Assembly (NCBI GenBank): GCA_016200325.1
Contig: JACQEZ010000001.1
Location: 124,001-188,000, forward strand
DNA length: 64,000 bases
From: Candidatus Manganitrophaceae bacterium
GTDB lineage: Bacteria > Nitrospirota > Nitrospiria > SBBL01 > Manganitrophaceae
Direction: 5' to 3'
Made by a program: the position numbers and the translations under genes
Part shown: positions 51,137 to 60,151 of the stretch, in pieces
Position numbering within the stretch: the first letter of the stretch is position 1
How the letters are laid out: every line of letters begins with the position of its first letter
Notes under the pieces: generated by a model
Database searches by the model: none
Seen by the model: the letters and a program-made list of their open reading frames with translations, nothing else
What the model was told of the DNA's origin: nothing

Positions 51137-52630
51137 CTATTCTTTGTCGATCTGTGCTCGCTGCAGCCGTCCGGAGAAGTCGCGATAGATCACCTTCCAC
51201 TGGGTATAGAGGTCGAGGGCACCGCCGCGTCCGCCGGCCTCGCGGGGACCGAGGCCGGTCCGTTTGGTCCCGCCGAACGGCAGTTGGATCTCAGCGCCGA
51301 TCGTCGAGGCGTTGATGTAAACCAATCCGGTATCGAGGTCGCGCTCGGCGACGGCGGTCTGATTGACATCCTGCGAGTAGAAGGCGGCGGAGAGGCCGAA
51401 GGGGACATCGTTGGCAATGTCGATCGCCTCATTTAAATTGCGTGCGCGAAGCACGGCGACGACGGGACCGAAGATCTCCTCCCGGGCGATTCGCATCGAC
51501 CGGGTGACCTCGGTAAAGATCGTCGGCTCGATAAAGTATCCTTGGGCCAGTTTTCCCTTTTTAAGGGCATTGCCGCCGAGGATCAGCTTCGCACCCTCTT
51601 TCTTTCCGATCTCAATGTAGTCGAGGATCCTTCGGTACTGGGTCTCGCTGACCACCGGGCCGATCTCGATTTTCTTATCCGATCCGGGGCCGACCCTCAG
51701 CCGTGCCGCCCGCTCGCTGAACAATCTGACAAACCGGTCATGGACCGCCTCATGGACGATCACCCGGCTCGCCGCGGTGCAGCGCTGGCCGGAGGTTCCG
51801 AAGCCTCCCCAGAGGGCCCCCTCCACCGCAAGGTCGAGGTTCGCGTCGTCCATCACGATGATCGGGTTTTTCCCGCCGGTCTCCATGGTAAAGTGCTTGT
51901 GGCTGCTCCCGCAGACCCCGGCGAGGTATTCGCCGACCGGATTCGATCCGGTAAAGGAGACGGCGTCGACCTCCGGATGACGGACCATCGGCTCGCCGGC
52001 GGTCTCGCCGAAGCCATGGACCAGATTGAGGACCCCCGGCGGAAGGCCGGCTTCAATCAATATCTCGACGAATCGGGTCGCGCAGACCGGTGTTTCCTCC
52101 GCCGGTTTGAAGACCACTGTGTTTCCGGTCACCAGCGCCGGGGTGATTTTCCACGAGGGGATGGCGATCGGAAAATTCCACGGAGTGATCTGGGCGAAGA
52201 CACCGATCGGAACGCGGACCGATTTGGCATCTTTGTTCGGCAATTCGGAGGGGACCGTCTCACCGGAGAGGCGGCGTCCTTCGCCGGCCATGTAATAGGT
52301 CATGTCGATCGCCTCTTGGACATCTCCGAGCGCCTCGGGCATGACCTTCCCCATTTCGCGGCAGACGATCTCTCCGAGTTCCTGTTTTCGCTTCGTCAGG
52401 AGCTCGGCGGCCCGAAAAAGGATTTCACCCCGCTTCGGCGCCGGGGTTTGTGCCCAGGGACGAAAGGCTTTCCGGGCGGCGGAGACCGCTTTATCGACGT
52501 CGGCGGCGTCGGAATCGGCGACGACACCGATGACATCCCGGGTATCGGCCGGGTTGCGGCTCTCGAAGGTTTTCCCCCGTGCGGGGTCGACCCATTTCCC
52601 ATTGATATAATTTCGAATTTTTTTGGCCAT
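51137..52630 (-). CDS. NAD(P)-dependent aldehyde dehydrogenase
   Basis: 497 residues from ATG 52630 (GGAG seven bases upstream; a TTG four codons earlier is in frame). Catalytic Glu250 ([11 protein letters not shown]) and Cys284 ([13 protein letters not shown]), [45 protein letters not shown], and near the end [16 protein letters not shown]. It is most like the ALDH7 and succinate-semialdehyde/benzaldehyde dehydrogenase group (QRC at the nucleophile), so amino-acid-derived aldehydes are possible substrates. It has its own promoter, divergent from radA, and ends 11 bp before the propeller lipoprotein start. Confidence 0.9.
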   Translation of the reverse strand: MAKKIRNYINGKWVDPARGKTFESRNPADTRDVIGVVADSDAADVDKAVSAARKAFRPWAQTPAPKRGEILFRAAELLTKRKQELGEIVCREMGKVMPEALGDVQEAIDMTYYMAGEGRRLSGETVPSELPNKDAKSVRVPIGVFAQITPWNFPIAIPSWKITPALVTGNTVVFKPAEETPVCATRFVEILIEAGLPPGVLNLVHGFGETAGEPMVRHPEVDAVSFTGSNPVGEYLAGVCGSSHKHFTMETGGKNPIIVMDDANLDLAVEGALWGGFGTSGQRCTAASRVIVHEAVHDRFVRLFSERAARLRVGPGSDKKIEIGPVVSETQYRRILDYIEIGKKEGAKLILGGNALKKGKLAQGYFIEPTIFTEVTRSMRIAREEIFGPVVAVLRARNLNEAIDIANDVPFGLSAAFYSQDVNQTAVAERDLDTGLVYINASTIGAEIQLPFGGTKRTGLGPREAGGRGGALDLYTQWKVIYRDFSGRLQRAQIDKE

Positions 52631-52660
52631 CGGCCACTCCAAAAAAACAATAACGTTTTT

Positions 52661-52689
52661 ATTCTATCTAAAAAGGCTTGAAAAGACAA
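52661..52689 (-). promoter_or_regulatory. Sigma-70 promoter for the aldehyde dehydrogenase
   Basis: Minus strand: TTGTCT, exactly 17 bp, TAGAAT, 31 bp before the start at 52630. Confidence 0.6.
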
Positions 52690-52768
52690 GGTAACCGGTG
52701 ACCGGGACGGACGCGCCGCCGACCCTTTTGGGGGTGAACCGAGGCCGTTTTTTAACGTTTTGTCCGAT

Positions 52769-52797
52769 TTGCTTTTTGATTTTTATTCTATTATGAT
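52769..52797 (+). promoter_or_regulatory. Sigma-70 promoter for radA
   Basis: TTGCTT, 17 bp, TATGAT, 18 bp before the ATG at 52815. Confidence 0.5.
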
Positions 52798-52814
52798 GTG
52801 AAAAAGGTAGAGAA

Positions 52815-54197
52815 ATGGCCAAAATTAAGACCATATTTTATTGTCAGGAGTGTGGCTACCAGTCGCCGAAGTGGCTTGGAAAATGTCCTGACTGCGGCGC
52901 TTGGAATACACTGGTCGAAGAGCGGGTCGAGCCGACCGTCGACAGCCGCTGGCTTGCTTCGGGAGAGGTCGATCGCGCGCTCTGGGCGCCGAAGCCGATC
53001 TCCGAGATCGAGCCGTCCGCCGAAATCCGGGCGAAGACCGGCTCCGCCGAATTCGACCGCGTTTTGGGCGGGGGGGTGGTGGCCGGTTCGGTCATCCTCA
53101 TCGGGGGTGATCCGGGGATCGGGAAATCGACCCTGCTCCTTCATGCTCTGAATCAACTCGGCGCGGGCCGCGGCAAGGTCCTTTATGTCTCCGGGGAAGA
53201 GTCGCCCGCACAGCTGAAGCTGCGGGCCGACCGGCTCCAGATTGCATCCAATCATCTTTATATCCTCGCTGAGACCTCGTTCGAAGAGATCCTCCAACAC
53301 GCGAAAACGGTCCACCCGGTCGCCATCGTCGTCGACTCCATCCAGACCATTTATACGCGCCAGCTGACCTCGGCACCCGGCAGTGTGACGCAGATCCGAG
53401 AGGTCGCCTCACAGCTGATGGTTTACGCCAAGCGATCGGGGGTGGCGGTGCTCATCGTCGGACATGTCACGAAAGAAGGGGCGATCGCCGGACCGCGGGT
53501 GCTGGAGCATATTGTCGATACGGTTCTCTACTTCGAAGGGGACAAAGGGCATCCCTACCGAATTCTTCGCGCCGTGAAGAACCGATTCGGTTCGACGAAT
53601 GAGCTCGGCGTCTTCGAAATGAAGGGGGCGGGCCTGATCGATGTGGAAAATCCGTCCGGTCTCTTTCTGGCGGAGCGGCCGCGCGACGCCTCCGGTTCGG
53701 TGGTGGTGGCGGCGCAGGAAGGAACCCGTCCGATCTTGGTTGAGCTGCAGGCGCTCGTCAGCCCCTCCTATCTGGGGACGGCACGACGGATGGCGCTGGG
53801 GGTCGATCCGAACCGGACGTCGCTTTTATTGGCTGTTTTAGAAAAGCGAGCGGGGCTCCACCTGGCGGGCCAAGATGTTTTCATCAATGTGGTGAGCGGG
53901 ATTCGCATCGACGAGCCGGCGATGGATCTGGGGATTGCGGCGGCCGTCGCCTCGAGCTTCCGTGAGCGGCCGGTCGATCCGGGGACGGTGATCTTCGGCG
54001 AGATCGGTTTGGCCGGCGAGATCCGCGGAATTCAGCAGGCGGCCCTCCGGATTCGGGAGGCGGAGAAGCTCGGATTCAAACGGTGCATTCTCCCAAAACG
54101 GAATGAGGAGGCACTCCGGGAAGAGGGAGAGGTCGGGCAGACCTTGGAGGTGGTCGGCGTCTCCCATGTCGCCGAGGCGCTTGAGCTCATCGGGTGA
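52815..54197 (+). CDS. radA: DNA repair protein RadA (Sms)
   Basis: 460 residues. Zinc finger C10-C13-C24-C27 (CQECGYQSPKWLGKCPDC), RecA-like ATPase with Walker A GGDPGIGKST (97-106), the RadA-specific KNRFGSTNELGVF motif (about residue 255) and a C-terminal Lon-protease-like domain (ISGIRIDEPAMDLGIAAAVASSF). It promotes branch migration during recombination repair. It overlaps the following lipoprotein gene by four bases (GTGA) and is read from its own promoter. Confidence 0.95.
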   Translation: MAKIKTIFYCQECGYQSPKWLGKCPDCGAWNTLVEERVEPTVDSRWLASGEVDRALWAPKPISEIEPSAEIRAKTGSAEFDRVLGGGVVAGSVILIGGDPGIGKSTLLLHALNQLGAGRGKVLYVSGEESPAQLKLRADRLQIASNHLYILAETSFEEILQHAKTVHPVAIVVDSIQTIYTRQLTSAPGSVTQIREVASQLMVYAKRSGVAVLIVGHVTKEGAIAGPRVLEHIVDTVLYFEGDKGHPYRILRAVKNRFGSTNELGVFEMKGAGLIDVENPSGLFLAERPRDASGSVVVAAQEGTRPILVELQALVSPSYLGTARRMALGVDPNRTSLLLAVLEKRAGLHLAGQDVFINVVSGIRIDEPAMDLGIAAAVASSFRERPVDPGTVIFGEIGLAGEIRGIQQAALRIREAEKLGFKRCILPKRNEEALREEGEVGQTLEVVGVSHVAEALELIG

Positions 54198-54955
54198 AGC
54201 GCGGGGGGCTGTTCCATTCCGGGTTGCTGCTGGGATTAATCGGATTGCTGCTTCTCTCGGGCTGCCTCAAAAAGCAGGTCCGCCCCTCGGAAGAGAAGCT
54301 GAAAAAAGATGCTTCGCTGGAAGAGCTCCTCTCTCTGTATCAGCTTCGCCGACAGGAGTGGAGCGGGTTCAAAGGACTCGCCGAAATCACGGCCGAATCG
54401 CGGCGACAGGGACGCCATACAGTTCAAGCGAGTTGGACTGCCCGGAAGGATAGCACCGAGATCCGCGGCTTTAACCTCCTGGGAGGGACCCTCTTCGACC
54501 TTCGGGTAACCGATCCTCTGATTACCCTCCAGATCCCCTCGGAGCGCCGAAAGATTGAGGCAACCCGCGACGCGTTTAAAGAAGAGATCGGTGCTGCCAT
54601 TCCGATTGGATCGCTTGACCTCATCGATTGGGTCAGCGAGGGGGCCGTTCCCAAAGGGGTTCCTCCGCTTTTTCCCGCCTTGGAAAAGGGGGAAGATTTT
54701 TTCATTCTCTCCCTGTTGAGGGTGTTGCCTGAAAAGGCGGTTTTGGTGGAGAAGATCTGGATTGAGCGGACGGCGTTCCAAGTGACGCGCGTGGCGATAT
54801 TTGATTTTACCGGCGCACCGCGCGCCGAGCTCACCTTTGGCGACTATCGAAAGGTCGGTGGGCGCGAGTTGCCGTTTGAGGTCCAGGCCGAGGGTCATGG
54901 AGAAAAGGTTCTGCTCCACTTCAAGGAGCTCCGGCCGCTCAGTCCATCATCATAA
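54194..54955 (+). CDS. Outer-membrane-type lipoprotein (DUF4292/LolB-like)
   Basis: 253 residues; GTG 54194 overlaps the radA stop. Signal and lipobox LLLLSGC (Cys near 25) followed by a charged linker. The mature domain has a LolB/LolA-like beta pattern: GFKGLAEITAESRRQGRHTVQASWTARKDSTEIRGFNLLGGTLFDLRVTDP and AIFDFTGAPRAELTFGDYRKVGG. DUF4292 proteins of this type are thought to bind lipid or assist lipoprotein sorting. It lies in an operon with radA, tsaB and rimI with no obvious mechanistic link. Confidence 0.75.
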   Translation: MKRGGLFHSGLLLGLIGLLLLSGCLKKQVRPSEEKLKKDASLEELLSLYQLRRQEWSGFKGLAEITAESRRQGRHTVQASWTARKDSTEIRGFNLLGGTLFDLRVTDPLITLQIPSERRKIEATRDAFKEEIGAAIPIGSLDLIDWVSEGAVPKGVPPLFPALEKGEDFFILSLLRVLPEKAVLVEKIWIERTAFQVTRVAIFDFTGAPRAELTFGDYRKVGGRELPFEVQAEGHGEKVLLHFKELRPLSPSS

Positions 54956-54994
54956 ATAAAGAACGCGTGGGATGTTCCACCGTGAGGTGAATGG

Positions 54995-55714
54995 GTGAAA
55001 GTGTTAGCGATTGAGACCGCCACACTGGCGGGCGGGGTGGCCCTGATGGAGGAAGGGGGCTTGATCGCCGAATATCGCCTCCATGTCGAGATCCGTCATT
55101 CGGAGCGCCTTCTAACCGCCATCGATCGGCTGCTCGTCGACAGCGGCACGACTCTCTCCGATTTAGACGCCATTGCAATCTCCATCGGTCCGGGCTCTTT
55201 TACTGGGTTGCGGGTCGGCCTCTCGACGGCGAAAGGGCTGGCGATGGGATCGGGAAAGCCGCTCGTCGCCGTGCCGACATTGGAAGCGATGGCGGCGCTT
55301 TTTCCCTACTCGTCCGCGCTGATTGTTCCGATGCTCGACGCCCGCCGCAACGAAGTCTATTGGGGATTGTTTGATACACAGGGAGGTGTTCCGGTCCGGA
55401 TTCACTCCGAGACCGCCTCCTCCCCCGAAACGGCGCTGGCAACAATCGGCCCCTTGGACCGGCCGATTCTCGCCGTCGGCGAAGGAGCGGAGCGGTATCG
55501 CGCGCTCCTCAGCACCCACCCTCCAGAGAAAGTTCTTTCCCCCCCGAAGACGCTGCATTTCCCCTCCGCCGCGAGCGTGGCCGAATTGGGCCTTGCGAAG
55601 CTTCGCCGCGGAGAGATCCTCTCGGCCGAAGAGGTCGCCCCGGTCTATTTGCGTGCCTCGACCGCCGAGCTGAAATGGGAAGAGAAGGTTTCACAACAGG
55701 GAGGGGGTGTCTGA
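54995..55714 (+). CDS. tsaB: tRNA N6-threonylcarbamoyladenosine biosynthesis protein TsaB
   Basis: 239 residues from GTG 54995 (GAGGTG five bases upstream). VLAIETATLAGGVAL at the start and GPGSFTGLRVGLSTAKGLAMG in the middle are diagnostic. ASKHA-fold protein that, with TsaD and TsaE, makes t6A37 in ANN-decoding tRNAs. It shares one base with rimI (TGATG), the usual neighbour. Normal length. Confidence 0.93.
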   Translation: MKVLAIETATLAGGVALMEEGGLIAEYRLHVEIRHSERLLTAIDRLLVDSGTTLSDLDAIAISIGPGSFTGLRVGLSTAKGLAMGSGKPLVAVPTLEAMAALFPYSSALIVPMLDARRNEVYWGLFDTQGGVPVRIHSETASSPETALATIGPLDRPILAVGEGAERYRALLSTHPPEKVLSPPKTLHFPSAASVAELGLAKLRRGEILSAEEVAPVYLRASTAELKWEEKVSQQGGGV

Positions 55715-56196
55715 TGGCCAGATCGGCCTCCATTCGACTTTTCTTCGAACGAATGACTGCAAAGGATGTCGAGACGATTGTGGCGATCGAGGAGGTCTCC
55801 TATACCTCCCCCTGGACGCGACGCATGTTCGAGTCCGAGCTTTGGGAAAATCCATTTTCATTTGCCTATGTGGCCCGAGAGGAAGACCATCGCCAAATTG
55901 TCGGCTATACTCTCTTCTGGCTGGTTTATGATGAGCTTCATTTAATGAACGTGGCGGTCGATCCGGCGTGGCGGGGTAAGGGAATCGGCGAGGAACTGGT
56001 CCGCTTTGCGCTGGAGACCGGTAAGCGTCGCCACATCCGGATGGCGACCTTAGAAGTGCGGGCCTCCAATTTTACCGCGCAATCACTTTATCGCAAGCTG
56101 GGGTTCTATCAGGTCGGCGTTCGTCGGAATTATTATCGGGAGCCGAGAGAAGATGCACTCTTGCTCCAGTATGATTTTCCCCCCCAATCCGACTAG
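55714..56196 (+). CDS. rimI: Ribosomal protein S18 alanine N-acetyltransferase RimI
   Basis: 160 residues from ATG 55714, which overlaps the tsaB stop and has GGAGGGGG upstream. GNAT fold: MTAKDVETIVAIEEVSYTSPWTRRMFESELWENPFS, NVAVDPAWRGKGIGEELVRFAL (acetyl-CoA loop) and LEVRASNFTAQSLYRKLGFYQVGVRRNYY, exactly the RimI pattern. Acts in the cytoplasm. Confidence 0.93.
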   Translation: MARSASIRLFFERMTAKDVETIVAIEEVSYTSPWTRRMFESELWENPFSFAYVAREEDHRQIVGYTLFWLVYDELHLMNVAVDPAWRGKGIGEELVRFALETGKRRHIRMATLEVRASNFTAQSLYRKLGFYQVGVRRNYYREPREDALLLQYDFPPQSD

Positions 56197-56245
56197 GACA
56201 GGGCATACTGAAGGTCGTTATTAACCTCATGAGGAGGAGAAATCG

Positions 56246-56524
56246 ATGGAGAGAGAAGACAGGGTCATCGAGATGCTACGACAGAAGAATTGGCAATTTC
56301 GTCACCTCGAGAAGCTGCATGGTCAACTCGATCAATCACTCCAGGAGATGACGCGAAGAAGGGTGTTGACCCCTCAAGAGGAAATCCAAAAGAAAGAGTT
56401 TCAGAAGAAAAAACTGGCTGCTAAAGATGAAATGACAACCATGATTCGCCATTTTCAGATGGGCGAGGGGGCCGATTTAAAATCGGCAAGATCCAATCCC
56501 CCTTTGTCGGCCCGAGGCCATTAA
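56246..56524 (+). CDS. DUF465/YdcH-like small coiled protein
   Basis: 92 residues with a strong GAGGAGG site before ATG 56246. Central helix-turn-helix pair LEKLHGQLDQSLQEMTRRRVLTPQEEIQKKEFQKKKLAAKDEMTTMI fits the DUF465 family (a hairpin of two charged helices with LTP in the turn). An extra tail follows that is not typical. Function unknown in general. It lies 52 bp upstream of tatA on the same strand. Confidence 0.75.
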   Translation: MEREDRVIEMLRQKNWQFRHLEKLHGQLDQSLQEMTRRRVLTPQEEIQKKEFQKKKLAAKDEMTTMIRHFQMGEGADLKSARSNPPLSARGH

Positions 56525-56575
56525 AGGCTCGGTCGGTGTACGGCTCCGGCGCCCGACTTCGATGTTGAGGGATCT

Positions 56576-56815
56576 GTGTTTGGGATTGGTTTTCCAGAGC
56601 TCCTTTTAATTTTAGTGATCGCCCTCGTCGTACTCGGCCCGGAAAAACTTCCGCAGATTGCGCGGATGCTCGGTCGCGGTTTGTATGAGATCCGGCGTGC
56701 GACAGAAGAGGTCCGCGCCGAGATTGAAAGGGGGGGGGCGGTCGAACCGTCTAAAGAGAAGGAAGCCGCTTCCACCCCGAAACCAGAGGACGCCACCCCC
56801 CCTAAAAAGGAATAG
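56576..56815 (+). CDS. tatA: Sec-independent translocase subunit TatA/TatB
   Basis: 79 residues. The start FGIGFPELLLILVIALVVLGPEKLPQIARMLGRGL is the Tat single membrane helix, hinge (GPEKLP) and amphipathic helix; a short acidic-then-basic tail follows. The Glu in PELL and the FGIG start lean to TatB, but a single copy near tatC may serve both roles. GTG start at 56576 with GAGGGAT upstream. At least two proteins in this window (3902-4636 and 24310-25371) carry twin-arginine leaders. Confidence 0.93.
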   Translation: MFGIGFPELLLILVIALVVLGPEKLPQIARMLGRGLYEIRRATEEVRAEIERGGAVEPSKEKEAASTPKPEDATPPKKE

Positions 56816-56953
56816 ACCGCGCCGCTGATGGGCGGTTGTCCACAGTTTCCTCTTGGGTGAAACAGACCTTCCGAGGTGGGGGAGGACTTTGTCTATGAGG
56901 CCGTGTCGGGATCGGTCTTCCTTGAGAGCAGACAGGAAAGGGATTAAAAAAAG

Positions 56954-57721
56954 GTGAAAAAACCGGCCGGAAGCCAGAGCTCGGCAGAAATGCCGATCTC
57001 CGGTCATCTTCAAGAGCTTCGCAGCCGATTGATCAGGGCACTCCTGATTATTTCCATCTTCTTCGGAATCTCCTTTTATTTCTCGGATACGCTTCTCGCA
57101 GTTCTGAAGCGTCCCCTCCATGCCGAGCTCATCTTTCTTTCACCGGCCGAGGCCTTTTGGGCCGATCTCAAGGTGGCGCTCTTCATTGGTTTTCTGGCGG
57201 CCCTTCCGGTGATCCTTTACGAAGTCTGGCAATTCGTTGCCCCCGGTCTTTTACAGAATGAGCGGTCTTCCCTCCTCCCCTTCATCGTTTTATCGACTCT
57301 TTTCTTTTTTATCGGAATGGCCTTCTGTTACTTCATCGCCATGCCTTTCGCGCTCGACTTTCTGATCGACTATGGAGTAAAAAGCGGGATCAAGCCGCAG
57401 ATTTCGATCTCGATGTATATCGATTTCAATTTGAAGTTTCTCCTTGGTTTTGGCCTCGTCTTCGAACTTCCATTAATCATGCTCTTCCTTGCGCGAATGG
57501 GATTGCTGACCCCGGCGCTGTTGACGAAGAACCGAAAATACGCCGTCTTAATGGCTTTTCTGATCGCGGCGATTTTGACGCCGACCCCCGATGTTTTCAA
57601 CCAGTGTGTCATGGCCATTCCCCTGCTCCTTCTTTATGAAATCGGAATCATCGCCATCCGCATCTTCGGAAAGGCCGCCGCCCCGGTTCAAAAACAGGAG
57701 CCGGAGGAGACCGCCCCATGA
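56954..57721 (+). CDS. tatC: Twin-arginine translocase subunit TatC
   Basis: 255 residues, six membrane helices. ISGHLQELRSRLIRALLII at the start and FLSPAEAFWADLKVALFIGFLAALPVILYEVWQFVAPGLLQNER (the substrate-recognition loop and helices 2-3) are diagnostic. GTG start at 56954. Its last four bases overlap the ATG of the following propeller-protein gene (ATGA). TatC is the receptor for twin-arginine signals in the inner membrane. Confidence 0.96.
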   Translation: MKKPAGSQSSAEMPISGHLQELRSRLIRALLIISIFFGISFYFSDTLLAVLKRPLHAELIFLSPAEAFWADLKVALFIGFLAALPVILYEVWQFVAPGLLQNERSSLLPFIVLSTLFFFIGMAFCYFIAMPFALDFLIDYGVKSGIKPQISISMYIDFNLKFLLGFGLVFELPLIMLFLARMGLLTPALLTKNRKYAVLMAFLIAAILTPTPDVFNQCVMAIPLLLLYEIGIIAIRIFGKAAAPVQKQEPEETAP

Positions 57722-59649
57722 CGCGAAAGCAGGCGTTTCTCACCATTATCAGCATCGTTTCCGTCGTCGGATTTTTTTATCTCTCCAGGAAGCCGACGAC
57801 CTCCTCCATCCCTTTCGCAGCGATTATCCAGCGGCGAGCCGATTATCGTCCTCCGATGGAGGGGGTGACCCTTTATCCGACGGAAGGTCCTTATGGGGTC
57901 GGGGTGATTCAGACGATTGCCGCCGGTTCAGGAGAGACCCTTTTTGTCGGCACGTATGGGGAAGGCCTCTTCCGGAGCGATGACGGGGGGAAACATTGGG
58001 CCCCGGCAAACACCGGCCTCGGAGATAAGTTCATTGCCAATCTGACCCATGTGAAAGAAGGAGTTCTTTATGCCGGGACCATTCGGGCCGGCCTCTTCAA
58101 GAGCCGCGATGATGGACGGCACTGGGTTTCTATCAACCGGGGATTGGAGAATGCCGATGTTGAATCGATGATCTCTCTTCCCGGGGGGGTTCTTTATGCG
58201 GGGACCGGCCAAGGGATCTTCATCAGCCGGGATGAGGGGGAGCATTGGGAGCCGTTTAATGATGGGATCGGATCGGTTCTGATCCGGAGTATCGTCGCGA
58301 CGAAAGACCAGACGGTCTATGTCGCCACCCAAGGGAATGGAATTTTTAAGCGCCGGCCGTCGGACCGTCAATGGACGCAGGTCGTCCGGGGATTTGTCTT
58401 CGAGGAGGTGGAGGAGAAGGTGGTTCGGACGCTGGTCCTCGGTCGGGGCGAGGCGCTCTTTGCCGGGACGATGGGAACCGGAATCTTCCGGAGCCGCGAC
58501 GGCGGTGTTCGCTGGGAGCGGGCCAACGCCGGTCTCTCGAACCTCTCGATCCGCTCTTTAACGGCCGATGCGGCGGGAATCCTTTATGCGGGGACCGGGG
58601 AAGGGATCTACTACAGCGACAATGACGGGGCGAGTTGGAATCCGCTCAAGGGGGAGTTGGCCGACGTTCAGGTTCACTCGTTTGTGACCAGCGCCGAAGG
58701 GGACCTGTATGTCGGAACGGGCAGCGGCCTCTTTCACGGGCGAATCCATTCACCGTGGCGTCCGCTTCACGAGGGGTTGCTGGTGGCCCCCATTCGGACC
58801 CTCAATTATGGCAAGGAGGGAATCACGGTCGGGAGCGATGGGAAAGGGGTCTTCGTCGGGAACGGAGAAAGTTGGATCACCGACAACGTCGGGCTGGTGA
58901 ATTTATCCGTCCGGGGAATGGCGCGGGGAAAGACATTTTTATACATCTTTACCGACGAGGGATTTTATCGGCGCCAGCACGGCCGGCATGTCTGGGAGGC
59001 CGTCGAGGGGGCTCTCCCCAGTCCGCTCCGCGCCATCGCGGTGGATGAGGCCGAGCGGGTGTATGCCGGGACCGATACGGGCCTCTTTCGATCAACCGAC
59101 CAGGGTGCGCACTGGTCGCAGTCGGAGGGGATTGAGCCGGGAAAAATCTCCGCGCTGGCGGTCGAGGGGGAATCCATTCTCGTCGTCATAGAAAATACCA
59201 TTTGGTCCAACGGTAATGGGGGGTGGAAGAAGATCATCACAAAAGAGGGGAGCCCCCTCCGCTATCTGAGCTGGAGCAAGGAAGATCGCTTCCTCGCGGC
59301 GAGCGAGCAGAAGCTCTGGGAAGGAAATCGGAACGGCCAGTGGAAGGAGATCAAAGGGAACCTTCCGATCGGACTGAAAATCACTGCACTGGCCATTGAC
59401 ACGCAAGACCGGGGGGTTCTCTACCTCGGCTCCGATCGCGGTCTGTTCTGGAGCGGTGATGGGGGGGCAACCTGGCATCCTGCAAGGCTTTACCAAGGGG
59501 AGCGGTTCGAGAAGCAGGTGAACCAAATCCTTCCCCTCAGCAACGGCTCCATCTGGCTGGCGACCGAAGAGGACGGGGTCCTCCTCGGGGTGAATAAGGT
59601 TCCGCGGGGAAGCCGATGGGTCCAATGGTTTAAGCAACGCCTAGGCTGA
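57718..59649 (+). CDS. Membrane-anchored beta-propeller protein (YCF48/BNR-type repeats)
   Basis: 643 residues. One N-terminal anchor helix (about 5-22, FLTIISIVSVVGFFYLS) and then about 12 blade-like repeats of 40-45 residues: LFVGTYGEGLFRSDDGGKHWAPANTGL, LYAGTIRAGLFKSRDDGRHWVSINRGL, LYAGTGQGIFISRDEGEHWEPFNDG and so on, all with the GTxGxGxFxSxDGGxxW core. These match Ycf48 and glycosidase-type propellers in which each blade carries an Asp-box. It faces the periplasm. Overlap with tatC may mean it is an accessory of the translocon or simply a co-transcribed chaperone-like protein. It ends 9 bp inside the facing JAMM gene. Confidence 0.8.
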   Translation: MTRKQAFLTIISIVSVVGFFYLSRKPTTSSIPFAAIIQRRADYRPPMEGVTLYPTEGPYGVGVIQTIAAGSGETLFVGTYGEGLFRSDDGGKHWAPANTGLGDKFIANLTHVKEGVLYAGTIRAGLFKSRDDGRHWVSINRGLENADVESMISLPGGVLYAGTGQGIFISRDEGEHWEPFNDGIGSVLIRSIVATKDQTVYVATQGNGIFKRRPSDRQWTQVVRGFVFEEVEEKVVRTLVLGRGEALFAGTMGTGIFRSRDGGVRWERANAGLSNLSIRSLTADAAGILYAGTGEGIYYSDNDGASWNPLKGELADVQVHSFVTSAEGDLYVGTGSGLFHGRIHSPWRPLHEGLLVAPIRTLNYGKEGITVGSDGKGVFVGNGESWITDNVGLVNLSVRGMARGKTFLYIFTDEGFYRRQHGRHVWEAVEGALPSPLRAIAVDEAERVYAGTDTGLFRSTDQGAHWSQSEGIEPGKISALAVEGESILVVIENTIWSNGNGGWKKIITKEGSPLRYLSWSKEDRFLAASEQKLWEGNRNGQWKEIKGNLPIGLKITALAIDTQDRGVLYLGSDRGLFWSGDGGATWHPARLYQGERFEKQVNQILPLSNGSIWLATEEDGVLLGVNKVPRGSRWVQWFKQRLG

Positions 59650-60078
59650 TATTTTAATGACCTCTTCCGTAATTTCCTGATCGATAATCCGAAAGGCCCG
59701 AATTTCAGGGCTCCCGCTCTTCAGAGAAATAATCAAGTAATGCGTTTCCGAGTAAAAAGCCAGCCGGACATCGGTAGCCGAAGGGTAGGCGGGGGAGTGC
59801 GGATGTGAATGATAAATGGCCAGGAGTTCGGTCCCCCCTTCTCGCATCTCTTTAAAAGCGCGTAACTGCTCTCTCGGATCCATGACATACCGGAACCGGC
59901 GATCGGGCGGTACCTTCAAATCGGCAATGGCCGGATCATCTGCCGATAGATTGCTGATCTTATATATCTTGGAGATGACGCCCTCCCTTCCCGCGAGCAA
60001 TCCGCAACACTCGTTCGGGGCTTCGGTCCGCGCATGAGAGATCATCTCGTCAAAAATCGACTTCGGGATAGAGAGCAA
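59641..60078 (-). CDS. JAMM/MPN metalloprotease (Mec+/QbsD-like)
   Basis: 145 residues. Complete JAMM zinc site: Glu23 (NECCGLLAG), His90-x-His92 (YHSHPHSPAYPSATD), Ser100 and Asp103. Family members either remove residues blocking the Gly-Gly end of a ThiS-like carrier (QbsD, HcyD) or release an amino acid from its thiocarboxylate (Mec+). A sulfur carrier with a masked C-terminus is encoded 2 kb away in the same direction, and a MoeB-like activator lies between. The intervening rightward PilZ-REC gene separates the transcripts. Confidence 0.88.
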   Translation of the reverse strand: MLSIPKSIFDEMISHARTEAPNECCGLLAGREGVISKIYKISNLSADDPAIADLKVPPDRRFRYVMDPREQLRAFKEMREGGTELLAIYHSHPHSPAYPSATDVRLAFYSETHYLIISLKSGSPEIRAFRIIDQEITEEVIKISA

Positions 60079-60151
60079 TCGTATTTCCTTCGCTGAATGA
60101 GAGGGTCGGCTCCCAACCGTTAAGGCGCCATACTATTGAAATTTAAGAAGA

